Assembly: GCA_947488295.1 (NCBI GenBank)
Contig: CANKYU010000006.1
Location: 186,001 to 250,000, forward strand
Source: an uncultured Anderseniella sp.
GTDB taxonomy: Bacteria > Pseudomonadota > Alphaproteobacteria > Rhizobiales > Aestuariivirgaceae
DNA length: 64,000 nucleotides
Direction of reading: 5' to 3'
Under the pieces are notes generated by a model. The model was not told where the DNA came from and did not search any database. It worked only from the letters and a program-made list of their open reading frames with translations. Positions 45,817 to 54,900 of this stretch are shown here, in pieces. Position 1 is the first letter of the stretch. Each line of letters starts with the position of its first letter. The position numbers were made by a program, and so were the translations under genes.

Positions 45817-45855
45817 GGCCCCGCGCGGTTAAAGGTTCCGGCGGGGCCGTTTGTT
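45817..45855 (+). terminator. rho-independent terminator
   Basis: GGCCCCGC (45817-45824) pairs with GCGGGGCC (45841-45848) over a 16-base loop; GTTTGTT follows. It ends the transcript carrying the mini-ORF, and perhaps that of the hydrolase gene. Confidence 0.75.
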
Positions 45856-45926
45856 CGGGCTGGCGACCTCAGTTGCTCTGTTTACAAATAGGGCAGGTGT
45901 TCTCACGTAAATCGTGATTTGACCGA

Positions 45927-46206
45927 TGGTTAACAAATTGTTAGTTTTTGAGACTTGATAGCGAAGATTGCTAGTGTAAAGTGATCACGCTGTAGACGCG
46001 GATAGAACGCAGAGATTCAGTTTGAGCGTTTGTGACGTGTAATAGAGAAAGATCGATCTGGAGCTGGCGGGCCCCAAATCCCCTGCTAATCCCTTCGGCC
46101 CGATCGGTTTGTACCTGGCGTATCAGGAGCTCCCCCTCGCTTCGACCCCAGGTTTTCTCTTGAGTCTGCAACCCCGCACATTGCCCCAATGTGCGGGGTT
46201 GTTTTA
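45927..46206 (+). ncRNA. candidate small RNA ending in a strong terminator
   Basis: No protein is apparent. ATGGTTAA at 45927-45934 is a CtrA-type half-site, TTGACC at 45920-45925 and TAGTTT at 45943-45948 could be a weak promoter. Within the transcript, GGCCCGATCG (46097-46106) pairs with GGGCC (46069-46073) and CGATC (46054-46058), leaving a C/U-rich loop (CCCCTGCTAATCCC). A terminator with a 14-bp stem closes the unit. The 5' end is uncertain. Function is unknown. Confidence 0.4.
46170..46206. terminator. strong, nearly symmetrical terminator
   Basis: AACCCCGCACATTG (46170-46183) pairs perfectly with CAATGTGCGGGGTT (46187-46200) over a 3-base loop, with GTTTTA after it and AGTCTGCA before it. 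It lies 26 bases before the CHAD gene start. Confidence 0.85.
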
Positions 46207-46231
46207 TGCATCGGATGAAAGTGCGCCGGAT

Positions 46232-47122
46232 ATGACAATACGGCTTCAGCCAGCCGACAATGCTGCGCCCGCTCCAGCTGAACTGCAGGCGCGCAAACCA
46301 ACCCACATACGGCTTGATCCGTCCATGACAGGTGCTCACGTGGCATCTGTGATCGTAGCTGGAAACATTGCTGATCTGCGGCACAACCTGCAGGTGTTCA
46401 TGATTACGGGAAACGCCTTGTCGGTGCACAAGTCCAGGGTTTCGGCACGCAGGCTCCGGGTTTTTCTGAAGGGTATCAGGGCATCGATGCTGCCTGACAG
46501 GTACAAGCCGCTTGCCATGAACCTGAAGCTGACCATGACAATCCTGCACCCCGTGCGCCAGCACGACGTCGTAATGGAATGGCTGGATACCGCGGGCGCT
46601 GCCGCACCTGACGGGGCAAGCCAACGGGCGGTGATGGTTGACGATGCACGCGCGCAAGTGTCGAATGCCGGCTTGATCGGCTTTGTGGATGAGTTTGCGA
46701 AGTTGATGCAGGCGGGAGCATGGCGCAGGCGTAACACCGAGGTGTTTGACCAACCCTGCCTTTGTATTGTTCCGGGAATAATTGATCATTCTGTGCACAG
46801 GCTTTACCGGCATGGCAGTCTTGAGCGGGTGTTCCAAACCACCGGTGACTATCATGCCTTTCGCAAGGACCTGAAGCATCTGAGATACTGGTTTGAGTTT
46901 ACCCGGTCCTTGTTTGCCAGAAAGGACATTGCGCCGTGGCGCAAGGCCGCCAAATTGCTGCAGGACACCCTCGGTACGATTAACGACCTCGACGAAGCCC
47001 GTATGACCGGGCATGCCAGGCTGGTCGGCGCGGATGACTGGGGATCTAGGCGAAGCGACGCAGTCGATCTTGCCGTAAGCCTGTCCGACACACTTGATCT
47101 GCTGCCGAAATTCTGGCGCTGA
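46232..47122 (+). CDS. CHAD-domain protein
   Basis: 296 residues from the ATG at 46232; the frame is open upstream to 46109, but that part spans the terminator. VHKSRVSARRLRVFLKGIRA and FRKDLKHLRYWFEFTRSLF are the two conserved His/Arg/Lys-rich helices of CHAD domains, which bind polyphosphate. No CYTH domain is attached. Likely a polyphosphate-granule protein or polyanion binder. Confidence 0.85.
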   Translation: MTIRLQPADNAAPAPAELQARKPTHIRLDPSMTGAHVASVIVAGNIADLRHNLQVFMITGNALSVHKSRVSARRLRVFLKGIRASMLPDRYKPLAMNLKLTMTILHPVRQHDVVMEWLDTAGAAAPDGASQRAVMVDDARAQVSNAGLIGFVDEFAKLMQAGAWRRRNTEVFDQPCLCIVPGIIDHSVHRLYRHGSLERVFQTTGDYHAFRKDLKHLRYWFEFTRSLFARKDIAPWRKAAKLLQDTLGTINDLDEARMTGHARLVGADDWGSRRSDAVDLAVSLSDTLDLLPKFWR

Positions 47123-47284
47123 AACTGTCGGGTTTGCCCGGCCAGCTCTAATCTGGTCCTTGCAGTCAGACCAGTCATTCAAATTTGTGGCCTTTTTGTC
47201 GGCTAAACTCGCATTTGGTGCAGCGCGCATGCCATACTGCACCTACCTGATTCGCCACGATAATGAAGAACAACCGGAATACGA

Positions 47285-49339
47285 ATGTCCAAGTCACTTG
47301 ACCTGTTTGGCAACACCGAGGCGGCACCCGCTGCTGCAAAGCCGGTACCGGCTGCCTCTGCTGTTTCGCCTGAACGAAAACCCAAGCACCCGGCGGCCGA
47401 GGCAGGCTACACCGCTGCCGACATTGAGGTGCTGGAAGGCCTGGAACCGGTTCGCCGCCGTCCCGGCATGTACATTGGTGGCACCGATGAAAAGGCACTG
47501 CATCATCTGTTTGCCGAAGTCATCGACAATTCCATGGATGAAGCCGTTGCCGGTCACGCCACCTTTATCGAGGTCGAGTATGACGCGGATGGCTACCTGT
47601 GCGTTTCTGACAATGGCCGCGGAATCCCGATCGACCCGCATCCCAAGTTCAAGGACAAGTCCGCCCTGGAGGTCATTCTGACCACCCTGCATGCCGGCGG
47701 CAAGTTTGACTCGAAAGTCTACGAGACTTCCGGCGGACTGCACGGTGTGGGTGTGTCGGTGGTCAACGCGCTGGCCGAAGTACTGGAAGTTGAAGTCGCC
47801 CGTAATCAGATACTGTATCGCCAGGTCTATTCGCGCGGCCACGCCCAGGGTCCGATATCCAACGAAGGCAAGGTTCACAATCGGCGCGGCACCAGGGTAC
47901 GCTTCAAACCTGACGAACAGATTTTCGGCAAAGGCGCCAAGTTCAAACCGGCGCGGTTGTTCAAGATGGCCCGGTCCAAGGCCTATCTGTTCGGTGGTGT
48001 CGAAATCCGCTGGTCGGTTGACCCGGTTCACCTGACCGACAAGGACGACACGCCGCAAAAAACCGTTCTACATTTTCCCGGCGGACTGAAGGACTATCTC
48101 GAGGAAGCCATCCATGGCCGTCCCCGGGTGGCCGACGAGATATTTGCCGGCAAGGTGAAAAAGGAAGGCGGACACGGGTCTGTCGAATGGGCCGTTGCCT
48201 GGTTTGGCGGCGCTGACGGGTTCGTCTCATCCTACTGCAACACGGTTCCCACTGCTGAAGGCGGCACCCACGAGCAGGGGCTTCGCTTTGCGTTGAGCCG
48301 CTCGCTGAAAAACTATGCTGAACTGTCGGGCAACAAGCGCGGATCGGTGATTACCACCGATGACGTTATGTCGTCTGCCGGCATCATGCTGTCGGTGTTT
48401 ATCCGCGAACCGGAATTCCAGGGCCAGACCAAGGAAAAACTGGCCACGGCAGAAGCATCCCGCATCGTCGACAAGGCCATATCGGATCATTTTGACCATT
48501 GGCTGACGGGCCATCCGGCCCAGGCGGACAAGCTGCTGGACTGGGTGGTCGAGCGCGCCGAGGACCGTCTGCGCCGCCGCGCCGAGCGCGATGTGGGCCG
48601 CAAGACCGCGGTGCGCAAGCTGCGCCTGCCGGGCAAGCTGTCCGATTGTTCAGCTTCCGGCCGGGAAGGCTCCGAACTGTTCATTGTCGAAGGTGATTCA
48701 GCCGGCGGTTCAGCCAAGCAGGCGCGAAACCGGAAAAATCAGGCCATCCTGCCCTTGCGCGGCAAGATCCTCAATGTTGCCTCGGCAACCCGCGACAAGC
48801 TGAACGCCAACCAGCAACTGGGCGATCTGCTGCAGGCATTGGGATGTGGCATGGGCGAAAAATACCGCGAGGATGACTTGCGCTATGACAAGGTCATCAT
48901 CATGACTGATGCCGATGTCGATGGCGCGCACATCGCCTCGCTGCTGATCACGTATTTCTATCGGCTGATGCCATCGCTTATTGACCAGGGCCACCTTTAT
49001 ATGGCGGTACCGCCATTGTACCGGCTGGTACAGGGAGCCAAGTCAGCCTACGCACGCGACGATGCCCACAAGGATGAACTGCTTGAAAGTACCTTTACCG
49101 GGCGCGGCAAGGTGGAGATTTCCCGCTTCAAAGGCCTCGGTGAAATGATGCCGGCGCAGCTCAAGGAAACCACCATGACACCGGGCAAACGCACCTTGCT
49201 GCAGGTGCAGATGGCTCAAAGTGAAGCCGAGCTGACCGCCCGTGTGGTCAAGGAACTGATGGGCAACAAGCCCGAGGACCGCTTCAATTTCATTACTGAG
49301 CGAGCCCAGTTCGTCGATGATACCGAGCTGGATATCTAA
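47285..49339 (+). CDS. parE: DNA topoisomerase IV subunit B
   Basis: 684 residues. GHKL ATPase: EVIDNSMDEAVAGHA, VSDNGRGIPI and TSGGLHGVGVSVVNAL; then the transducer and the TOPRIM domain with IVEGDSAGGSAKQAR, DADVDGAHI and KGLGEMMPAQLKETTM. It relaxes and decatenates DNA with ParC. An Ala/Pro-rich N-terminal extension of about 40 residues precedes the ATPase. The length and KGLGEM block suit ParE rather than GyrB. Confidence 0.94.
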   Translation: MSKSLDLFGNTEAAPAAAKPVPAASAVSPERKPKHPAAEAGYTAADIEVLEGLEPVRRRPGMYIGGTDEKALHHLFAEVIDNSMDEAVAGHATFIEVEYDADGYLCVSDNGRGIPIDPHPKFKDKSALEVILTTLHAGGKFDSKVYETSGGLHGVGVSVVNALAEVLEVEVARNQILYRQVYSRGHAQGPISNEGKVHNRRGTRVRFKPDEQIFGKGAKFKPARLFKMARSKAYLFGGVEIRWSVDPVHLTDKDDTPQKTVLHFPGGLKDYLEEAIHGRPRVADEIFAGKVKKEGGHGSVEWAVAWFGGADGFVSSYCNTVPTAEGGTHEQGLRFALSRSLKNYAELSGNKRGSVITTDDVMSSAGIMLSVFIREPEFQGQTKEKLATAEASRIVDKAISDHFDHWLTGHPAQADKLLDWVVERAEDRLRRRAERDVGRKTAVRKLRLPGKLSDCSASGREGSELFIVEGDSAGGSAKQARNRKNQAILPLRGKILNVASATRDKLNANQQLGDLLQALGCGMGEKYREDDLRYDKVIIMTDADVDGAHIASLLITYFYRLMPSLIDQGHLYMAVPPLYRLVQGAKSAYARDDAHKDELLESTFTGRGKVEISRFKGLGEMMPAQLKETTMTPGKRTLLQVQMAQSEAELTARVVKELMGNKPEDRFNFITERAQFVDDTELDI

Positions 49340-49448
49340 TGTGACTATCTACTGACATTTTGATGACAATCACGGAAATGTGAGCTATCCTTGCTTCACG
49401 CACGAGCAGCCGGGTTTACGGCGGTGCGGTATATAGATTGTTTTTGAA

Positions 49449-50465
49449 ATGTCGGTGCTGGGGACCACCTGGACAGCCCGTGAATGGCCCACTTGGGTCG
49501 CACTTGCTGTCTGTTACACAATCTGGCTTTCTGCAGTCATCTGGCACGATGTGCTGGGATGGTTCTGGATTGTTCCGGCCGCATTGATGGCCACTTTTCA
49601 CTCGTCGCTTCAGCATGAGGCGCTGCACGGCCATCCGACCCGGTCAGCCGTGTTCAACGAGGCCCTCGTGTTTCCTGCCATAGGGTTGTTTGTGCCGTAT
49701 CGGCGGTTTCGCGACACCCATCTTCGCCACCATAACAATGTCATGCTGACGGACCCCTACGATGATCCCGAAAGCTGGTATCTCAGCCGCCATGACTGGC
49801 ATCGCACCAGCCCGTTGATGCAGGCCCTGCTGGGCATCAACAGCACGCTGGCAGGCCGCATCCTGGTCGGTCCGGCCCTGGCCCTGTACGGTTTCTGGCG
49901 CAATGACCTCAAACTGATGCGTGCCGGCAACAGGGAAATTGTCCAGGCATACATCATGCATTTCGCAGGTGTCGTACCGGTCGTAGCACTGCTCGTCTGG
50001 CTGGACATTCCCCTGTGGGCCTACGGGCTGTTTGTGTCATATCCCGGCATGTCGTTGCTGATGATACGGACCTTCATCGAACATCGCGCTGAGGAAACGG
50101 TTGCCGAACGTACAGCCGTAATAGAGGCCGGATTGATGATGCGATTGTTGTTTCTCAACAACAATTATCATGCCGTCCACCACAATCATCCCTATGTGTC
50201 ATGGTCCGAGTTGCCGGGTATCTGGCGGCGGGACAAGGCGGAAACCCTGCGCGGCAATGGCGGTTATCACTATCCCGGCGGTTATCTCCAGGTCGCCTGG
50301 TACTGGCTCCTGCGCCGGCGCGAACCGGTTGAACACCCGTTCATGCGGCGCAACATAGATGATGCCTACGAAAGGACGTTTCAGCCTCAAAAAGCTGGTT
50401 TCGAAACCGAGGCGGCTGTTCCTGACGCTCAGGCGAAAGTTGTTCGCAGAAACACGGAACTCTAG
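49449..50465 (+). CDS. membrane fatty acid desaturase/hydroxylase
   Basis: 338 residues. Four or so membrane segments and the three histidine boxes: HEALHGH (56-62), HLRHH (91-95) and NYHAVHHNHP (240-248), which bind the di-iron centre. It should introduce a double bond or hydroxyl into a lipid or carotenoid chain in the inner membrane; the substrate is not known. It is followed 38 bases later by a small membrane protein and a methyltransferase. Confidence 0.85.
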   Translation: MSVLGTTWTAREWPTWVALAVCYTIWLSAVIWHDVLGWFWIVPAALMATFHSSLQHEALHGHPTRSAVFNEALVFPAIGLFVPYRRFRDTHLRHHNNVMLTDPYDDPESWYLSRHDWHRTSPLMQALLGINSTLAGRILVGPALALYGFWRNDLKLMRAGNREIVQAYIMHFAGVVPVVALLVWLDIPLWAYGLFVSYPGMSLLMIRTFIEHRAEETVAERTAVIEAGLMMRLLFLNNNYHAVHHNHPYVSWSELPGIWRRDKAETLRGNGGYHYPGGYLQVAWYWLLRRREPVEHPFMRRNIDDAYERTFQPQKAGFETEAAVPDAQAKVVRRNTEL

Positions 50466-50503
50466 CTTGATATCCGGATCAGGTTGGCACCATATGGCTG
50501 GCT

Positions 50504-51010
50504 ATGAAAATCGCACACCAGCTTGAACGCCTGATGGCAATGGACGAGGCGACCTGGGCGCGGCATGCCAACCCGTGGTCAGGCTGGACCCGGATGCCCA
50601 TCTTGCCGCTGCTGGCGTTGAGTTTATGGTCAAGGGTCTGGATTGGCTGGTGGTGCCTGGTCCCGTTCCTGCTGCTGGTTGTCTGGACGTTCTGGAACCC
50701 GCGCGCTTTTGCCAGGCCGGCATCGACCGACAACTGGATGTCGAAGGTCACATTCGGTGAACGCGTCTGGTTGAACGCAGATGCCCACCCGATCCCCGAG
50801 CACCATGCGCGCATGGCTTCATATCTTGGCGTGCTGGCCGGGCTTGGCCTTGTGCCGCTGATGTGGGGGCTGTGGATGTTGAATCCCTGGGCCGTATTGC
50901 TGGGGCTGGTGACCACGGTGGTGGGCAAGCTATGGCAGATGGACCGCATGGTCTGGATCTACGAGGATATGAAGGGGCGGGTTCCGGAGTATGCCGCATG
51001 GCTGCGCTGA
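50504..51010 (+). CDS. small integral membrane protein (DUF6653-like)
   Basis: 168 residues. Three hydrophobic segments (about 33-62 in two parts, 104-127), a Trp-rich start (TWARHANPWSGWTR), and NPRAFARPASTDNWMSKVTFGERVWL in the middle (positions about 64-90). This resembles the DUF6653 type; no function is known. The last 13 bases overlap the methyltransferase gene. Confidence 0.75.
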   Translation: MKIAHQLERLMAMDEATWARHANPWSGWTRMPILPLLALSLWSRVWIGWWCLVPFLLLVVWTFWNPRAFARPASTDNWMSKVTFGERVWLNADAHPIPEHHARMASYLGVLAGLGLVPLMWGLWMLNPWAVLLGLVTTVVGKLWQMDRMVWIYEDMKGRVPEYAAWLR

Positions 51011-51645
51011 ACTGCCCGGTGTGCGACAGTGATGCGACCGGCGTCCTGCTCATCGATCGCATGAACAAGGAATATCATCGCTGCACGGTCTGTCAGGCCA
51101 CGTTTCTTGACCCATCGCGCTTTCTGAGCCGCGAAGCAGAACATGCCCACTATCTCACGCATGAAAACGCGGTGGATGATGCAGGCTACAGAACTTACCT
51201 GTCGAAACTGGCGGAGCCGCTGCTGGCCCGGCTTCATCCGGCATCATCCGGTCTGGATTATGGCTGCGGACCGGCGCCGGCACTTGCTGAAATGATTCAG
51301 GAGTCCGGCCACAGCATGTCGGTTTTTGATCCGTTTTTCGAGACCGACAGGTCTCCTCTGACGCAAACCTATGACTTCGTGACGTGCACGGAAACGGTTG
51401 AACATTTTCACTTGCCTGCTGCCGAGTTCAAACGGTTGTCCGGATTGCTCCGGCCGGGTGGTTTGCTGGCTGTGATGACCATCTTTCAGACGGATGACGC
51501 GTTGTTCGAGAACTGGCGCTACCGTCATGATCCCACTCATGTGGTGTTTTATCGGGAGCACACATTTGCGGTTCTCGCTCAAAACCTCGCGATGCAATGC
51601 GAAACAATCTCCAAAGACGTGGTGTTTCTCACGAAATTGCCCTGA
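50998..51645 (+). CDS. class I SAM-dependent methyltransferase with zinc ribbon
   Basis: 215 residues from the ATG at 50998. The N-terminus is a four-cysteine zinc ribbon (LNCPVCDSD ... HRCTVCQATF) and then GLDYGCGPAPALAEMI is the SAM-binding motif I, with CTETVEHFHLPAAEF and LRPGGLLAVMTIF as motifs II and III. The target is unknown. It overlaps the membrane-protein gene, which ties it to the desaturase cluster. Confidence 0.85.
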   Translation: MAALNCPVCDSDATGVLLIDRMNKEYHRCTVCQATFLDPSRFLSREAEHAHYLTHENAVDDAGYRTYLSKLAEPLLARLHPASSGLDYGCGPAPALAEMIQESGHSMSVFDPFFETDRSPLTQTYDFVTCTETVEHFHLPAAEFKRLSGLLRPGGLLAVMTIFQTDDALFENWRYRHDPTHVVFYREHTFAVLAQNLAMQCETISKDVVFLTKLP

Positions 51646-51781
51646 ACGAACTTCGGTTGATGATTGCCCGGTTGAACGCCGTGCGATCATGCACATGACA
51701 CAATCTTTAATTGTAATGCTCTCCCAACCGGGGCATGGTCCGCGCCAAATTCAGGGTTCATGATAATAAGAGGAATGTTTG

Positions 51782-52597
51782 ATGTCTTTTTCCGTATTTT
51801 TGCGTACAGGCCTTGCAGGTGCTGCAGCACTGGCAATTGTCAGCGCGTCTTCCGTTCACGCGCAGGACGCAAAGACGCTGGCAACCGTCGATGGCCACGT
51901 GATTACAGCCAAGGATGTGGATTTTGCCAGAAAGACGCTTGGCGACGCCTTGAACCAGGTCGCTCCGGACCAGCAGCAGGCTTTCATCGTCAACATACTG
52001 GTTGAGTCCCACCTGCTGGCCGACGCTGCACGCAAGGAAGGTGTTGCAGAAACCGAGGAATACAAGCGTCAGATCAGCTGGCTGGAGGTACAGGCGCTGC
52101 GCGAGGCATTTGTGCGCAAGCGGTCAGCCGAACTGGTGACCGACGCCGACATCCAGGCGCGGTATGACGAGGCAAAAAAACAGGTTGCAGGCAAGAAGGA
52201 AGTGCAGGCCAGCCACATTCTGCTGAAGACCAAAGCCGAGGCCGAAGCCGTGATCGCGGAACTTGACAAGGGTGCCGACTTTGCCGAGCTGGCAAAAGCC
52301 AAATCTACCGGTCCGTCAGGTCCACGCGGTGGCGATCTGGGGTTCTTCGGTACAGGTCGCATGGTGCCTGCTTTTGAAGCAGCCGTGTTTCCGATGGAAA
52401 AGGGAACCTACACCAAACAGCCGGTACAGACCCAGTTTGGTTTCCACGTCATCAAGAAGGTCGATGAGCGCGAGCAGGCGTTTCCCGAGTTGAAAGATGT
52501 CTCGGAGCGTATTCGAGTCAGCTTGCAGGCCGACAAGTTACAGGCCATTGTTAAAGAGCTTCGCGAAAAGGCGAAGATTGAACTCACCAAGCCGTAA
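51782..52597 (+). CDS. secreted parvulin-type peptidyl-prolyl isomerase
   Basis: 271 residues. Signal peptide 1-29 (SSVHAQDA); an N-terminal SurA/PrsA-like helical region (30-135); a parvulin domain (about 140-235) with VQASHILLKTKAEAEAV and GPRGGDLGFFGTGRMVPAFE. It should help fold periplasmic or outer-membrane proteins. Single transcription unit, 136 bases after the methyltransferase gene. Confidence 0.9.
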   Translation: MSFSVFLRTGLAGAAALAIVSASSVHAQDAKTLATVDGHVITAKDVDFARKTLGDALNQVAPDQQQAFIVNILVESHLLADAARKEGVAETEEYKRQISWLEVQALREAFVRKRSAELVTDADIQARYDEAKKQVAGKKEVQASHILLKTKAEAEAVIAELDKGADFAELAKAKSTGPSGPRGGDLGFFGTGRMVPAFEAAVFPMEKGTYTKQPVQTQFGFHVIKKVDEREQAFPELKDVSERIRVSLQADKLQAIVKELREKAKIELTKP

Positions 52598-52645
52598 CCC
52601 GGCAGTTCAAGTCGGAGCTGCGGCTGTTGCTGGAGGCTCTGCTCG

Positions 52646-53497
52646 GTGAGACATGTTTACCGGTCGTGCAGCGCGCTTGTCGCTGCAATCATGCTGCTTG
52701 CCGCATCCGCATGGATGTCTGCCGGAGTGAGCCTCGCCCAGACGGGCGGGGCAGCCCGTGTGCCCAGCAATTGCCTCGCCATTGCGCACAACCTGCCCAG
52801 GGCCCGGTTTGTCAACTTGACGAATGTCCAGAGCGAGCCAGACGCAGGCAATGTGCGCATCAGTTTTGTCGGCCATTCAACCTTCTGGATTGAAAGCCCC
52901 GGTGGCGTGACAATCGCCACTGACTATGCCGGCTGGACAGGCCGGCGGGGTATCCCGCGTGTCGTCACCATGAACAAGGCGCACGAGACCCATTACACTG
53001 ATAGTCCTGATCCGGCTATCGAACATGTCTTGCGTGGATGGAATCCGGAAGGCGGACGCAGCAGCCACAATCTCGAAGTAGGCGATGTGCTCATTCGCAA
53101 CGTCACGACGGACATTCGCGGATGGGCAGCGCCTGAAAAGGATGCCAACTCAATCTTTATCTTCGAGATTGCAGGTTTGTGTATTGGCCATCTCGGTCAC
53201 CTGCATCACGAACTGGGAGCAGGGCATCTCGGCTGGATAGGACGGCTCGATGTGGTGATGGTGCCGGTCGACGGAAGCTGGACGCTGCCGATAGACAAGA
53301 TGGCTGGAGTTATCAAGCAACTGAGATCTCGAGTGATTCTGCCAATGCATGCATTTGGCGATTACTCCCTTTCACAATTCGTCGCCAACCTCAGCAGTGA
53401 CTTCGCCATTCGTCGTGAACAGCAGCGATCCATTACCTTGTCCACCAGCAATTTGCCGGCAAAACCCACAGTAATGGTGCTTGAGCCGCAATTTTAG
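52646..53497 (+). CDS. secreted MBL-fold (UlaG-like) hydrolase
   Basis: 283 residues from a GTG at 52646. Signal peptide about 1-33. VRISFVGHSTFWIESPGGV, the HETHYTD block and IGHLGHLHHEL match the metallo-beta-lactamase fold of the UlaG type; the usual HxHxDH is altered to HETHYT, so metal binding may differ. IILPMHAFGDY closes the domain. The substrate is not known. It is 48 bases after the parvulin gene. Confidence 0.8.
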   Translation: MRHVYRSCSALVAAIMLLAASAWMSAGVSLAQTGGAARVPSNCLAIAHNLPRARFVNLTNVQSEPDAGNVRISFVGHSTFWIESPGGVTIATDYAGWTGRRGIPRVVTMNKAHETHYTDSPDPAIEHVLRGWNPEGGRSSHNLEVGDVLIRNVTTDIRGWAAPEKDANSIFIFEIAGLCIGHLGHLHHELGAGHLGWIGRLDVVMVPVDGSWTLPIDKMAGVIKQLRSRVILPMHAFGDYSLSQFVANLSSDFAIRREQQRSITLSTSNLPAKPTVMVLEPQF

Positions 53498-53546
53498 ACC
53501 ATGTCCTGACCTGCCCGTACGAGAGTCATGCATCGCGGGCATTGCT

Positions 53547-53573
53547 GCGTTGCAGCATTTTACATTGCAACGC
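53547..53573. repeat. palindrome before a small gene
   Basis: GCGTTGCA (53547-53554) and TGCAACGC (53566-53573) form a perfect 8-bp inverted repeat with an 11-base AT-rich spacer. It lies 87 bases before the 72-residue gene and may be an operator. Confidence 0.4.
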
Positions 53574-53660
53574 AACAAAACAGTCACGATCTTCCTCTAC
53601 AAGACAGGCATCAAGGCACCCGATTGTGGATGCCATTGCCAGAGAAAGACGGAGAAAATC

Positions 53661-53879
53661 ATGGCTGTTACAGCTCATATCAATCAATTTCATTCAGCGG
53701 ATCGTAGCGGTGACGACGGACAGGGCTTCTTTGCCCGGCTGATGACGCGCATCTCTTTGAACAGTGAAGCTCGCGCGATCCACCGCCTCGAGACTGAAGC
53801 AGCGCACCTGCTGGACTCAGGTCAGCTGGAGCAGATCAAGGCCGACTATGCCGCCCGCAAAGCGCAGGCGTTGAAGTAG
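53661..53879 (+). CDS. small hypothetical protein
   Basis: 72 residues from the ATG at 53661, with GGAG 6 bases before it. Soluble and mostly helical (ARAIHRLETEAAHLLDSGQL). Not recognised. It is between a palindrome and a strong terminator, so it is a complete small unit. Confidence 0.65.
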   Translation: MAVTAHINQFHSADRSGDDGQGFFARLMTRISLNSEARAIHRLETEAAHLLDSGQLEQIKADYAARKAQALK

Positions 53880-53945
53880 GTTATCCTGCAGGGCGCCGAG
53901 CCAGGATCGAACCGGTTTCGGCCCTCACCTGATACGACCGGAAAC

Positions 53946-53977
53946 AAGGCTGGACAGCGCAAGTCCGGCCTTTTTTC
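53946..53977 (+). terminator. rho-independent terminator
   Basis: AAGGCTGGAC pairs with GTCCGGCCTT (one G-T wobble) over a 7-base loop, followed by TTTTTTCTT. Ends the small-gene transcript. Confidence 0.85.
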
Positions 53978-54122
53978 TTGCTCTATGAGGGTGTAGCATT
54001 GCAAATATGACTGTTGCCCAAGTTTCTCCGCAAATAAGCCGCATGAGAGGGGGCTGGGCAGTGCATTCTAGTTTGCCGGTGTTACATTGGCTGGTGAAGT
54101 CCACGATGGCGTAGAGGATAGC

Positions 54123-54806
54123 GTGTTGGTTAGAAAAGTGTCGTTGAAGTCCGGTCTGTTTGCCGGCTTGTTCATGTCTGTACTGATGCCTGCGTCACCG
54201 GCGATGGCCGCAAGCGATATCGAGCAATGTCTGGGCAGGACCGCTGCACTCGAACGGATAGGGTCTTGTTCGAGGGCGATCGACGCAGGTCTGAGCGGCA
54301 AGCAGTTGGTGGATGCTTACGCGTCACGGGGGGTGACATATCGGCAATTGGGTCAACTCGACAATGCGATTGCCGACCTGACCACTGCACTCGACAATGA
54401 CAAGGGCAATGTGAACATACACATTGCCCGCGCCCGGGCATTGTTCAACAAGCGCGATTACGACCGGGCAATGCTGGACCTGGCAGAAGCAATAAAACTG
54501 GACCCGCAAAATTCAGTCCCGGTCAATCTGATGGGCAAGAACCATTTCATGCTCGCCAATTACGACATCGCATTGAAATTCTTCGGCGAAGCCATCGAGC
54601 TTGATCCAAACGACTATAATGCGTTTGTCAATCGGGCGACGACGTATTACCGGACAAACAAGTTGCCGGAAGCGATGAAAGACGTAAATGCGGCTTATCT
54701 GATGTTGCCGCCGGGAGACAGCCGCGGCAGGGCCTTGCTGCAACTGAAAGTGGCTATTGAACGTGCGTTCGCATCGCAACAAGGCGCCGCACCTGCCTCA
54801 AACTGA
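54123..54806 (+). CDS. secreted TPR-repeat protein
   Basis: 227 residues from a GTG at 54123 with GAGGA just upstream; the frame stays open a little further. Signal peptide (to AMAAS, about residue 30), then three to four TPR units (about 55-190): AYASRGVTYRQLGQLDNAIA, HIARARALFNKRDYDRAMLD, VNLMGKNHFMLANYDIALK and NRATTYYRTNKLPEAMKD. A periplasmic protein-protein adaptor; partner unknown. Confidence 0.83.
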   Translation: MLVRKVSLKSGLFAGLFMSVLMPASPAMAASDIEQCLGRTAALERIGSCSRAIDAGLSGKQLVDAYASRGVTYRQLGQLDNAIADLTTALDNDKGNVNIHIARARALFNKRDYDRAMLDLAEAIKLDPQNSVPVNLMGKNHFMLANYDIALKFFGEAIELDPNDYNAFVNRATTYYRTNKLPEAMKDVNAAYLMLPPGDSRGRALLQLKVAIERAFASQQGAAPASN

Positions 54807-54900
54807 CGAACAACAGCCAGGCTGTCTGAGCGCCTCTCATCCTGGAACCGGTTTCGGGGTGTGCGGTTCCCGCACAGTATAACTGCCGGGTATTGCTTCT

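Noticed and set aside
45971..47242. Long open frame (423 codons) on the minus strand opposite the CHAD gene
   Set aside because: It shows no domain or sensible composition, runs through the strong terminator at 46170-46206, and lies opposite a plus-strand frame with clear CHAD motifs.
53890..53940. tRNA-like sequence (GAGCCAGGATCGAACC)
   Set aside because: No matching acceptor or anticodon arms on either strand.
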